Origin: Phycisphaerae bacterium
GTDB lineage: Bacteria > Planctomycetota > Phycisphaerae > Sedimentisphaerales > UBA12454
Assembly (NCBI GenBank): GCA_028712345.1
Contig: JAQTQF010000035.1
Span: forward strand, 1-10,934
Direction of reading: 5' to 3'
Length of the DNA stretch: 10,934 nt
Positions 5,155-10,934 of this stretch are shown in pieces. How positions within the stretch are numbered: position 1 is the stretch's first letter; each line of letters begins with the position of its first letter. The notes beneath the pieces are model-generated. The model was not told the DNA's origin. It was given only the letters and a program-made list of their open reading frames with translations, and searched no databases. Made by a program: the position numbers and the translations under genes.

Positions 5155-6861
5155 ATGAGAGTACTTTTAGCGGAAGATGATACGGCTTCGAGAATGATTC
5201 TCGAAAAGCACCTCAGCGATTGGGGCTATGAGGTTCTGACTGCTGAAAACGGCAGCGAGGCGTGGGAGATTATCCGCACCCAACAGCCGCAGATAGTTTT
5301 GATTGACTGGATTATGCCCGGAATGGACGGACTGGAACTCTGTAAAAAAATACGCTCTGTGCCGGACGGCAAATATATTTATCTTATCTTTCTGACTTCA
5401 AAGGCTCAAAACGAAGATATTGTTATCGCTCTCGATGCCGGCGCCGATGATTATCTTTGCAAGCCGTTCGACAGAGAAGTTCTCAAGAGCAGAATGGCTG
5501 TCGGCGTTAGAACGGTAAATTATGAAGACCAGCTTGTCAAAAGCGAGGAGAGATACCACAGGATTACCGACGGTATTACCGATTATATTTTTACGGTAAC
5601 GATTTCTGACGGCAGGATAACGGAGTTTATTCACAGCGATACGAGTATCTCCGTAACCGGCTATGACAAAAAGGAGCTTACTGATAATTCTTTGCTATGG
5701 CTGCAAATGGTTCACAAAGATGACCAGTTGCAGGTTCGGGGGCAATTGGACAAATGTACAGCCGGCGAAAAAGTAGAGCCGCTCGAATACAGGATTATTA
5801 GAAAAGACGGAGCTGTGCGTTGGGTAAAGAGCACGATAGTTCAGCATTTTGACAGAGACGGACGGCTCGATTCCTTTGACGGTCTGCTGCAGGATATAAC
5901 CGAGAGAAAAAATGCCGAGACGGAAATGAAAATTGAAAAGGAAAAGGCCGAAGAGAGTCAGGCAAAACTTGAAAGGCTCAACCTTCAGCTTGAGGTTACC
6001 TATAAAAAGTTGATGGAGACTGCCCATTCAGCCGGCATGGCCGAGGTTGCCGCAGATGTTCTGCACAATGTCGGTAATGTCTTGAACAGTATCAATGTAT
6101 CGGCTGCGACGCTTGTCGAAAAATTATCAAAATCCGACATCGGCGACCTTTCAAAACTTGCCCAGCTTCTTTGTGCCCATAGCGGCGACTTGACGGATTT
6201 CCTTGAGAACGACCCGCAGGGCAAATATATTCCGACATATCTTTCTGAACTGAGCAGTCATCTTACCCAGCAGCAGAATGAGACTGTTGAGAAACTCGGC
6301 GCCATTATCAAGAATGTCAAACAAATCAAGGATATCGTCAAAATGCAGCGGTCATATACCGGTATCGAAAGACACCAGGACTGCGTATTGCTTCAGGAAC
6401 TGATTGAAAACGCTATTGAGATAAATAATGCCGGCCTGCAAAGACAGAATATCGAGGTAATTCGTGAATATGACGACATAGGATATATTCTTATCGACAG
6501 ACAAAGATGCTTACAGGCGATTGTCAATCTTATCGATAATGCCGCCCGTTCGCTGTCAATGAGCAACAAGGATTTGAAAATTTTGAAAATCAGAACCGTC
6601 AGAGCCGATGGCTTAAAACTTAGAATCGAAATTTGCGACAATGGTATTGGTGTGGCAGCCGGCGAACTGAACAGTATATTTGACAGGGGATATACCACCA
6701 AACAAACCGGCGGAGGCTTTGGATTGCATAGCTCTCTGCTCGCTGTCAAAGATATGCAGGGAACCATTACAGCCCAGAGCAGCGGCAGAGATAAAGGAGC
6801 GATGTTTATAATTGAACTTCCGTTAAGAAAAGCAGAGGTAACAAATGGAAAACAAAATTGA
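5155..6861 (+). CDS. REC-PAS-histidine kinase signalling protein
   Basis: This 568-residue protein is cytoplasmic, with no membrane segment. Residues 1-120 are a receiver domain with acidic D8/D9, phospho-acceptor D51, T81 and K103 (KPF). Residues 131-253 form a PAS/PAC sensor (YHRITDGITDYIF, then YRIIRKDGAVRWV and LLQDITERKNAE). A coiled coil (254-288) leads to the kinase core. The H-box is GMAEVAADVLHNVGNVLNSI with H304, a variant recalled in planctomycete and deltaproteobacterial kinases. The ATPase domain has an N-box (VNLIDNAARSL, N458/N462), DNGIGV (495-500) and a GGGFGLHSS G2 box (519-527). The receiver is N-terminal, so this kinase is itself controlled by an upstream phosphorelay. It overlaps the next gene by 17 bp. 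The ATG at 5155 has a weak AGG at 5146-5148. The PAS ligand is not predictable. Confidence 0.92.
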   Translation: MRVLLAEDDTASRMILEKHLSDWGYEVLTAENGSEAWEIIRTQQPQIVLIDWIMPGMDGLELCKKIRSVPDGKYIYLIFLTSKAQNEDIVIALDAGADDYLCKPFDREVLKSRMAVGVRTVNYEDQLVKSEERYHRITDGITDYIFTVTISDGRITEFIHSDTSISVTGYDKKELTDNSLLWLQMVHKDDQLQVRGQLDKCTAGEKVEPLEYRIIRKDGAVRWVKSTIVQHFDRDGRLDSFDGLLQDITERKNAETEMKIEKEKAEESQAKLERLNLQLEVTYKKLMETAHSAGMAEVAADVLHNVGNVLNSINVSAATLVEKLSKSDIGDLSKLAQLLCAHSGDLTDFLENDPQGKYIPTYLSELSSHLTQQQNETVEKLGAIIKNVKQIKDIVKMQRSYTGIERHQDCVLLQELIENAIEINNAGLQRQNIEVIREYDDIGYILIDRQRCLQAIVNLIDNAARSLSMSNKDLKILKIRTVRADGLKLRIEICDNGIGVAAGELNSIFDRGYTTKQTGGGFGLHSSLLAVKDMQGTITAQSSGRDKGAMFIIELPLRKAEVTNGKQN

Positions 6862-8032
6862 AACAAAAAACCGGCGAGTTCTTGTAATTGACGACAAGGA
6901 ATCCATTCATGAAGATTTCAGGCAGATTCTTTTAGGTGCGCCTGTCGATATGTCGCTTGCCGCCGCAAGAGATGCGGTGTTCGGGGTCAATGCCAGGAGC
7001 GACTTAGCCGAATTCGAGGTGGATTGTGTATTCAGCGGCAGGGAAGGGGTTGAGAAAGTAGTTGAAGCTGAAAAAGCAGGCCGACCGTACGCGATGGCTT
7101 TTGTTGATTTGAGACTGGAGTCGGATTGGGACGGCATAGAAACAATAGAACAGATATGGAATGTTCAGCCGCATATTCAGATTGTAATATGTACCGCATA
7201 TTCAGATTATTCCTGGTCAGATATATTAGACAGGCTTGGTTCGACGGAAAGACTTTTAATTCTTAAAAAACCGTTTGAGAATATAGAAGTTCGGCAGATG
7301 GCCAGTGCTTTGACGGAAAAATGGGAACTTCTTAACAAGCTCGATGTGCTTGTACAGGAAAGGACGACACAAATTGCCGAGACAAGAGATGTTGCAATGT
7401 TTGTAATCGCGACGCTCGCCGAATCGCGAGACCCGGAAACCGGCGAACATCTCGAACGAATCAGAAGCTATTGCCATATACTCGCCGAGGAATTACGGAA
7501 TGACAGTCCTTACTCCGAGTGGATAGACGATAAGTTCATCGACGATTTATATCGTTCAAGTCCGCTGCATGACATCGGAAAAGTCGGTATTCCAGATAGT
7601 ATTCTTCTCAAGCCCGGCAGTCTAACCGATAGCGAATTTGAAATAATGAAGCAGCATTCTATGATTGGCGCAGAAGCCCTTGGCAAAACCATCAGAACGG
7701 TTACAAATGCCGGTTTTCTCGGAATGGCTGCCGATATTGCGAAATATCATCACGAACGATTCAATGGTACAGGCTATCCGGAAGGTCTTAAGGGCAAGGA
7801 AATACCGCTGGCAGCGAGAATTGTCGCTCTTGCCGATGTTTATGATGCTTTGACAAGCTCAAGAGTTTACAAACCCGCCTTCAGGCCCGAAATAGCTTAT
7901 ATGATGATATGTCAGGAGCAGGGCAAACACTTTGACCCTGTGATCGTCGATGCGTTCATAAACAGACATGACGATTTCCTCCAGGTTCGCAGTGTTACTA
8001 AGGCCGAGACTGATGCGGTATCGCTTGTATAA
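6845..8032 (+). CDS. REC-HD-GYP response regulator, probable cyclic-di-GMP phosphodiesterase
   Basis: This 395-residue output protein has an N-terminal receiver (10-160) with D16/D17, phospho-acceptor D88 in AFVDLRLESDWDG, T117 in CTAYSDYSW and K142 in KKPF. About 25 extra residues (36-58) lie between the first helix and second strand, a version of the receiver recalled in other large REC proteins with WDGIETIEQIW. A coiled linker (161-182) leads to an HD-GYP domain (183-375) with the metal-binding HD pair H242/D243 (LHDIGKVGIPD), HH at 302-303 and GYP at 310-312 (FNGTGYPEG). All marker residues are intact, so hydrolysis of cyclic-di-GMP to pGpG or GMP is expected. The start at 6845 has an AGAGGTA site (6833-6839) and lies inside the kinase gene's last codons, so translation is coupled and the kinase is the likely phosphodonor. 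Confidence 0.92.
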   Translation: MENKIETKNRRVLVIDDKESIHEDFRQILLGAPVDMSLAAARDAVFGVNARSDLAEFEVDCVFSGREGVEKVVEAEKAGRPYAMAFVDLRLESDWDGIETIEQIWNVQPHIQIVICTAYSDYSWSDILDRLGSTERLLILKKPFENIEVRQMASALTEKWELLNKLDVLVQERTTQIAETRDVAMFVIATLAESRDPETGEHLERIRSYCHILAEELRNDSPYSEWIDDKFIDDLYRSSPLHDIGKVGIPDSILLKPGSLTDSEFEIMKQHSMIGAEALGKTIRTVTNAGFLGMAADIAKYHHERFNGTGYPEGLKGKEIPLAARIVALADVYDALTSSRVYKPAFRPEIAYMMICQEQGKHFDPVIVDAFINRHDDFLQVRSVTKAETDAVSLV

Positions 8033-8041
8033 AAAATAGTT

Positions 8042-8143
8042 AATGAGCTAATGGGTAGATGGGTTAGTGGGTTAAAAACCACCCATCCACCCATCGACTC
8101 ATCCACCCATCGACTCATCCACTCATTTACCCATCCACTCGTT
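8042..8143. repeat. Octanucleotide repeat array with inverted left arm
   Basis: Eight 8-bp units run from 8080 to 8143 with consensus CACCCATC and variants GACTCATC, CACTCATT, TACCCATC and CACTCGTT. Four units of the opposite strand (AATGAGCT, AATGGGTA, GATGGGTT, AGTGGGTT) run from 8042 to 8073. The arms 8044-8064 and 8081-8101 pair at 17 of 21 positions around a 16-nt loop. A run of six T follows at 8142-8147. It begins 9 bp after the HD-GYP stop codon and may act as the end of that operon, though it is not a typical compact terminator. A minus-strand open frame here is a by-product of the repeat. Confidence 0.8.
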
Positions 8144-8226
8144 TTTTGCCGGCTTATCCAATCCCTCATTTAAGGCTTAACTGCTTTATTACCAAAAAGA
8201 TAGACTTAATCAGGTCAAAGTCTCTG

Positions 8227-8255
8227 TTGACAATAAAGCCATATTGTCTTAACAT
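8227..8255 (+). promoter_or_regulatory. Sigma70-type promoter for isocitrate dehydrogenase gene
   Basis: A perfect TTGACA (8227-8232) is separated by 17 nt from TAACAT (8250-8255, four of six matches). The start site would fall near 8262, giving a short leader of about 28 nt. It lies between the octamer array and the gene, so the gene is probably transcribed independently of the signalling operon. Confidence 0.5.
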
Positions 8256-8289
8256 ACCGTGCTTTTAAGACTTAGATAAAAGGAATGAA

Positions 8290-9369
8290 ATGACAAATGT
8301 AACATTAATTACGGGCGACGGCATCGGGCCGGAGATCGCCGAAGCGACAAGAAGATGTATCGATGCGACTGGTGCGGCGATTAACTGGGAAATAGCTGAG
8401 GCGGGTGTTGATGTAATGGCAAAGAAGGGTACGCCTCTGCCGCAGGAAACGATTGACTCGGTAAGAAAAAACGGCGTTGCCTTAAAGTCTCCGATTACCA
8501 CGCCTGTCGGGACAGGTTTTAGAAGTATAAATGTTTTTCTGCGTCAGGAGCTTGAGCTTTATGCCTGTCTCCGTCCGTGCAAAAGCTATAAAGGCGTTCG
8601 CAGCAGGTACAGCGATATAGACCTTGTGCTTGTCAGAGAAAACACAGAGGACCTTTACGCGGGAATAGAATTTGAAAAGGGAAAAGATGATTGCCTCGAG
8701 CTTATCAACTGGCTCAATAAACATAATAAAAGGCAGATAAAAAATGATGCGGGCATAAGCATAAAGCCCATTTCCGTTACGGCTACGGAAAAAATCGTTC
8801 GCTTCGCCTTTGATTATGCTCGTAAAAACGGCAGAAAAAAAGTAACTTCAGTCCACAAAGCCAACATTATGAAGTTTACCGACGGCCTGTGGCTTGATAT
8901 CAGCAGGCAGGTGGCCAAAGATTATTCCGATATAGAGTTTGAAGACCGCATCGTTGACAATATGTGTATGCAGCTTGTTCAAAAGCCGGAACTTTACGAT
9001 GTTCTGGTTCTGCCGAATCTTTACGGCGATATTCTCAGCGACTTATGCGCCGGTTTGGTCGGTGGTTTAGGCGTAGCACCCGGCGCGAATATTGGCGACA
9101 AGGGCGCAATCTTTGAAGCGACTCACGGCAGCGCACCAAAATATGCAGGGCAGAACAAGGTAAATCCCTGTGCTGTGATACTCTCCGGCGTTCTGATGCT
9201 CAGGCATATTGGGAAAACCGAAGAAGCTGAATTGCTTGAAAAAGCCGTCGCCGCGGTTATAGCCGAAGGTAAAGATGTTACCTATGATATGAAAGACGAT
9301 AGAAACGACCCGACTGCCGTAGGCACAAGCCAGATGGCGGATGCGATTATAAGGAAAATCGAAAATTAA
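8290..9369 (+). CDS. icd: Isocitrate dehydrogenase, short form (isocitrate/isopropylmalate dehydrogenase family)
   Basis: It should catalyse oxidative decarboxylation of isocitrate to 2-oxoglutarate in the TCA cycle. The 359-residue protein has ITGDGIGPEI (7-16), the substrate-binding SINVFLRQ segment (S79-R85, the region phosphorylated in E. coli Icd), R95, RENTEDLYAGIEF (116-128), K190, and metal-binding D223, D247 and D251 (NLYGDILSDL). The cofactor loop reads HGSAPKYAGQNKV. K284 and Y285 align by eye with the lysine-tyrosine pair that selects NADP+ in E. coli, whereas NAD-type enzymes usually have aspartate-isoleucine there. The length is that of the short NAD-like group, so cofactor use is open. 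SINVFLRQ and the NTEDLYAGIE context favour isocitrate over 3-isopropylmalate. The ATG at 8290 has an AGGA site 5 bp upstream; an ATG at 8285 is followed by a stop after one codon. Confidence 0.9.
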   Translation: MTNVTLITGDGIGPEIAEATRRCIDATGAAINWEIAEAGVDVMAKKGTPLPQETIDSVRKNGVALKSPITTPVGTGFRSINVFLRQELELYACLRPCKSYKGVRSRYSDIDLVLVRENTEDLYAGIEFEKGKDDCLELINWLNKHNKRQIKNDAGISIKPISVTATEKIVRFAFDYARKNGRKKVTSVHKANIMKFTDGLWLDISRQVAKDYSDIEFEDRIVDNMCMQLVQKPELYDVLVLPNLYGDILSDLCAGLVGGLGVAPGANIGDKGAIFEATHGSAPKYAGQNKVNPCAVILSGVLMLRHIGKTEEAELLEKAVAAVIAEGKDVTYDMKDDRNDPTAVGTSQMADAIIRKIEN

Positions 9370-9386
9370 AAATTAAAAATGTGGAG

Positions 9387-9404
9387 TTCGGCCTGATGGC
9401 CGAA
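9387..9404 (+). terminator. Hairpin after isocitrate dehydrogenase, possible weak terminator
   Basis: TTCGGCC (9387-9393) pairs with GGCCGAA (9398-9404) around TGAT. The following sequence (ACTTGTTTCTATT) is only moderately T-rich, so termination may be partial and some transcription may reach lpxK, whose start is 38 bp further on. Confidence 0.4.
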
Positions 9405-9442
9405 ACTTGTTTCTATTATCTCTGTATTCTTTGTGACTGATT

Positions 9443-10504
9443 ATGGACGGGATTTTCTGGCGAAAACTTGTTACCTGTCAAAACCCCTCGTCGGGCTATA
9501 AGCTGCTGCGTTCGGGCCTGATGATACTTTCGCTGTTTTATGGAATTGCGGTTTTCATCAGGAACAAGCTGTATGATTTTTCTGTTCTAAGAAAAAGAAA
9601 AGTCAACGCTGCCGTAATAAGCGTCGGCAATATCACCACCGGCGGCACGGGTAAAACACCGCTGGTTGCATATCTGGGCAATTATTTTACTTCGCGGGGG
9701 ATAACTGTTTCTATTCTCACCAGGGGGTATAGGGCACAGAAAAACGATTTTGCCGATGAGCCCGCAATGCTCGTAAAGGCCTGCCCTAAAGCCAAGGTGA
9801 TGGTCAATCCCGACAGAGTGGGGGGCGCTGAAAAAGCAATAAGTGAACACGGCGCAAAACTGCTGATTATGGATGATGGTTTTCAGCACAGAAAACTTGC
9901 CAGAGATGTCGATATTGTGGCGATAGATGCGACTATACCGTTCGGCAGGGGGAGAATTTTGCCTGCCGGGCTGCTGCGTGAATCGGTCAGTTCACTTAAA
10001 CGAGCCGATGCCGTGGTTATTACCCGAATCAATCAGACCCAGCCGGCCAGTATCAGCCAGATAAAAAGCAGAATATCCGCCGTAAACCCCGATATTGTCT
10101 TTGCAACCGCCGTTCACAAACCCGCCTATGCCAAACTTATGAAAGACCAGAGAATTTCTCTTGAGCAGCTTGCCGAAAAGAAGGTTTATGCCTTTTGCGG
10201 CATCGGAAACCCAGACGCTTTTTTTCAGACGCTTGGCGAACTGGCTCTTAACATTGTCGGCACGAAAGTATATAATGACCACCACAGCTATACCGACTCT
10301 GATATCGAGGCGATTTGCCGGGAGGGCAGGTATATGCGGGCTGATATGATTATTACTACTCAGAAAGATTGGATAAAAACGGCGCTGTTGTTTATGGAAA
10401 AATTTGATATTCGGATTGCGCATCTGGCGGTCGAGCTTGAATTTATTGACGGTCAGCAGGAAATTATTAATCTTATTGAAAGTGCGATGAAAAAATATGT
10501 ATGA
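9443..10504 (+). CDS. lpxK: Tetraacyldisaccharide 4'-kinase (LpxK)
   Basis: LpxK phosphorylates the 4' position of the tetraacyl disaccharide-1-phosphate to give lipid IVA, at the inner membrane. The 353-residue product has the expected architecture: an N-terminal membrane-associated helix (about 26-40), a P-loop SVGNITTGGTGKTP (60-73, K71), the TRGYR segment (93-97), the DDGFQHR motif (144-150) that is a hallmark of the family, and the PFGRGRILPAGLLRE segment (166-180). The length is close to the usual 320-350. The ATG at 9443 has no strong Shine-Dalgarno. Its 3' end overlaps the next gene by 8 bp, so both envelope genes are likely co-transcribed. It implies that this organism makes a lipid A-type outer membrane, consistent with some Phycisphaerae. 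Confidence 0.94.
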   Translation: MDGIFWRKLVTCQNPSSGYKLLRSGLMILSLFYGIAVFIRNKLYDFSVLRKRKVNAAVISVGNITTGGTGKTPLVAYLGNYFTSRGITVSILTRGYRAQKNDFADEPAMLVKACPKAKVMVNPDRVGGAEKAISEHGAKLLIMDDGFQHRKLARDVDIVAIDATIPFGRGRILPAGLLRESVSSLKRADAVVITRINQTQPASISQIKSRISAVNPDIVFATAVHKPAYAKLMKDQRISLEQLAEKKVYAFCGIGNPDAFFQTLGELALNIVGTKVYNDHHSYTDSDIEAICREGRYMRADMIITTQKDWIKTALLFMEKFDIRIAHLAVELEFIDGQQEIINLIESAMKKYV

Positions 10505-10934
10505 CAAAATTTTGAATACCGTTCAAAAACTCGGCTCGCCGAAAATATTGCTGGCTGGAGATTTTCTTCTGGATATTTATGTCTATGGCGACGCCCTGAG
10601 GATAAGCCCTGAAGCGCCTGTGCCGGTTTTAAAGGTAGTCAGGAGGGAATATCGTCCCGGCGGAGCGGCATCGGTCGCAGCCGATATTGCCGCACTCGGC
10701 GCAAAAACTTTTTGTCTCGGCACGGTCGGGGCCGATGCCGAAGCTCAGAGACTGAGAAAACTTCTTCAGGGCCTTGACGCTGATATTGCCGGGATTATCG
10801 AAACGCCCGACAGGTGCACAATCACAAAGCAAAGATATGTCGGCTTAGCCCAGCACAGACATCCGCAGCAGCTTTTGAGAGTTGATGAGGAAGTAGATAC
10901 CAATCTTACGGAAGAACAGTACAGGAAACTTTTA
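10497..10934 (+). CDS. rfaE1: D-glycero-beta-D-manno-heptose-7-phosphate kinase (N-terminal part, runs off window)
   Basis: The frame opened by the ATG at 10497 stays open to the last base: 146 complete codons with no stop. It encodes a PfkB/ribokinase-family sugar kinase. Residues 19-29 (LAGDFLLDIYV) and 34-42 (RISPEAPVP) match the start of the RfaE/HldE kinase domain, followed by PGGAASVAADIAALGA and VGLAQHRHPQQLLRVDEE. The usual GGAANVA asparagine is replaced here by serine. The enzyme would phosphorylate heptose-7-phosphate at C1 in the ADP-heptose pathway for the LPS core. Whether a C-terminal adenylyltransferase domain follows (bifunctional HldE) cannot be seen. The start overlaps the lpxK end by 8 bp (ATGTATGA), implying coupled translation. 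A further ATG at 10501 is in another frame with a nearby stop. Confidence 0.9.
   Translation, partial: MYDKILNTVQKLGSPKILLAGDFLLDIYVYGDALRISPEAPVPVLKVVRREYRPGGAASVAADIAALGAKTFCLGTVGADAEAQRLRKLLQGLDADIAGIIETPDRCTITKQRYVGLAQHRHPQQLLRVDEEVDTNLTEEQYRKLL

Noticed and set aside
6393..6866. A 157-codon minus-strand open frame within the kinase gene
   Set aside because: It lies fully antisense to the conserved ATPase domain of the kinase and shows no ribosome site or family motif.
8080..8143. CRISPR array
   Set aside because: The repeated units are only 8 bp and contiguous, with no spacers.
7912..8169. A minus-strand open frame with a repetitive Trp-rich sequence (WVDE-like repeats)
   Set aside because: It is a translation of the octanucleotide array and the antisense of the HD-GYP gene.

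Overview
The window looks like a chromosomal segment of a planctomycete, most likely from the class Phycisphaerae (Sedimentisphaerales-like). This is inferred from gene families recalled from that group: an N-terminal MJ0042-type zinc ribbon, a REP-associated transposase with a GYMITWTTYGTWLQGDERG-type N-terminus, a REC-HD-GYP protein with an extended receiver domain, and Gram-negative lipid A and heptose genes. No rRNA, tRNA, CRISPR array or complete insertion sequence was seen.

Left third (1-3728) is the accessory part. A 70-bp sequence at 1-70 recurs at 2240-2309 with one mismatch. Between the copies lies a compact operon of three unfamiliar genes (287-1935), led by a good extended -10 promoter: a small two-domain protein, a tail-anchored protein sharing a helical motif with it, and a zinc-ribbon membrane protein. 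Right of the second copy are a G+C-rich inverted repeat, a four-helix membrane protein gene (2524-2967) and a REP-associated tyrosine (Y1/HUH) transposase gene (3114-3566). Five copies of a small palindrome, one in inverted orientation with compensatory stem changes and one truncated, are spread over 2061-3702 around the transposase, so this is a REP/RAYT system.

Middle (3729-8032). On the minus strand is a gene for a protein with an N-terminal helix-turn-helix-like region, a single membrane helix and a long C-terminal coiled coil. Divergent from it, after 484 bp of noncoding DNA, is a translationally coupled signalling pair: a REC-PAS-histidine kinase protein and a REC-HD-GYP protein. Together they could link a sensed signal to cyclic-di-GMP breakdown.

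Right part (8033-10934) is core metabolism and envelope. A hairpin of octanucleotide repeats ends the signalling operon. A sigma70-like promoter then precedes a short-form isocitrate dehydrogenase gene, followed by lpxK (lipid A 4'-kinase) and the start of a heptose-7-phosphate kinase gene that overlaps lpxK by 8 bp and runs off the window. The last two genes point to synthesis of a heptose-containing lipopolysaccharide.

The most unusual parts are the repeat-bracketed three-gene cassette, the covarying REP palindromes around the RAYT, and the HTH/transmembrane/coiled-coil protein next to the cyclic-di-GMP module. Their functions cannot be read from sequence alone.
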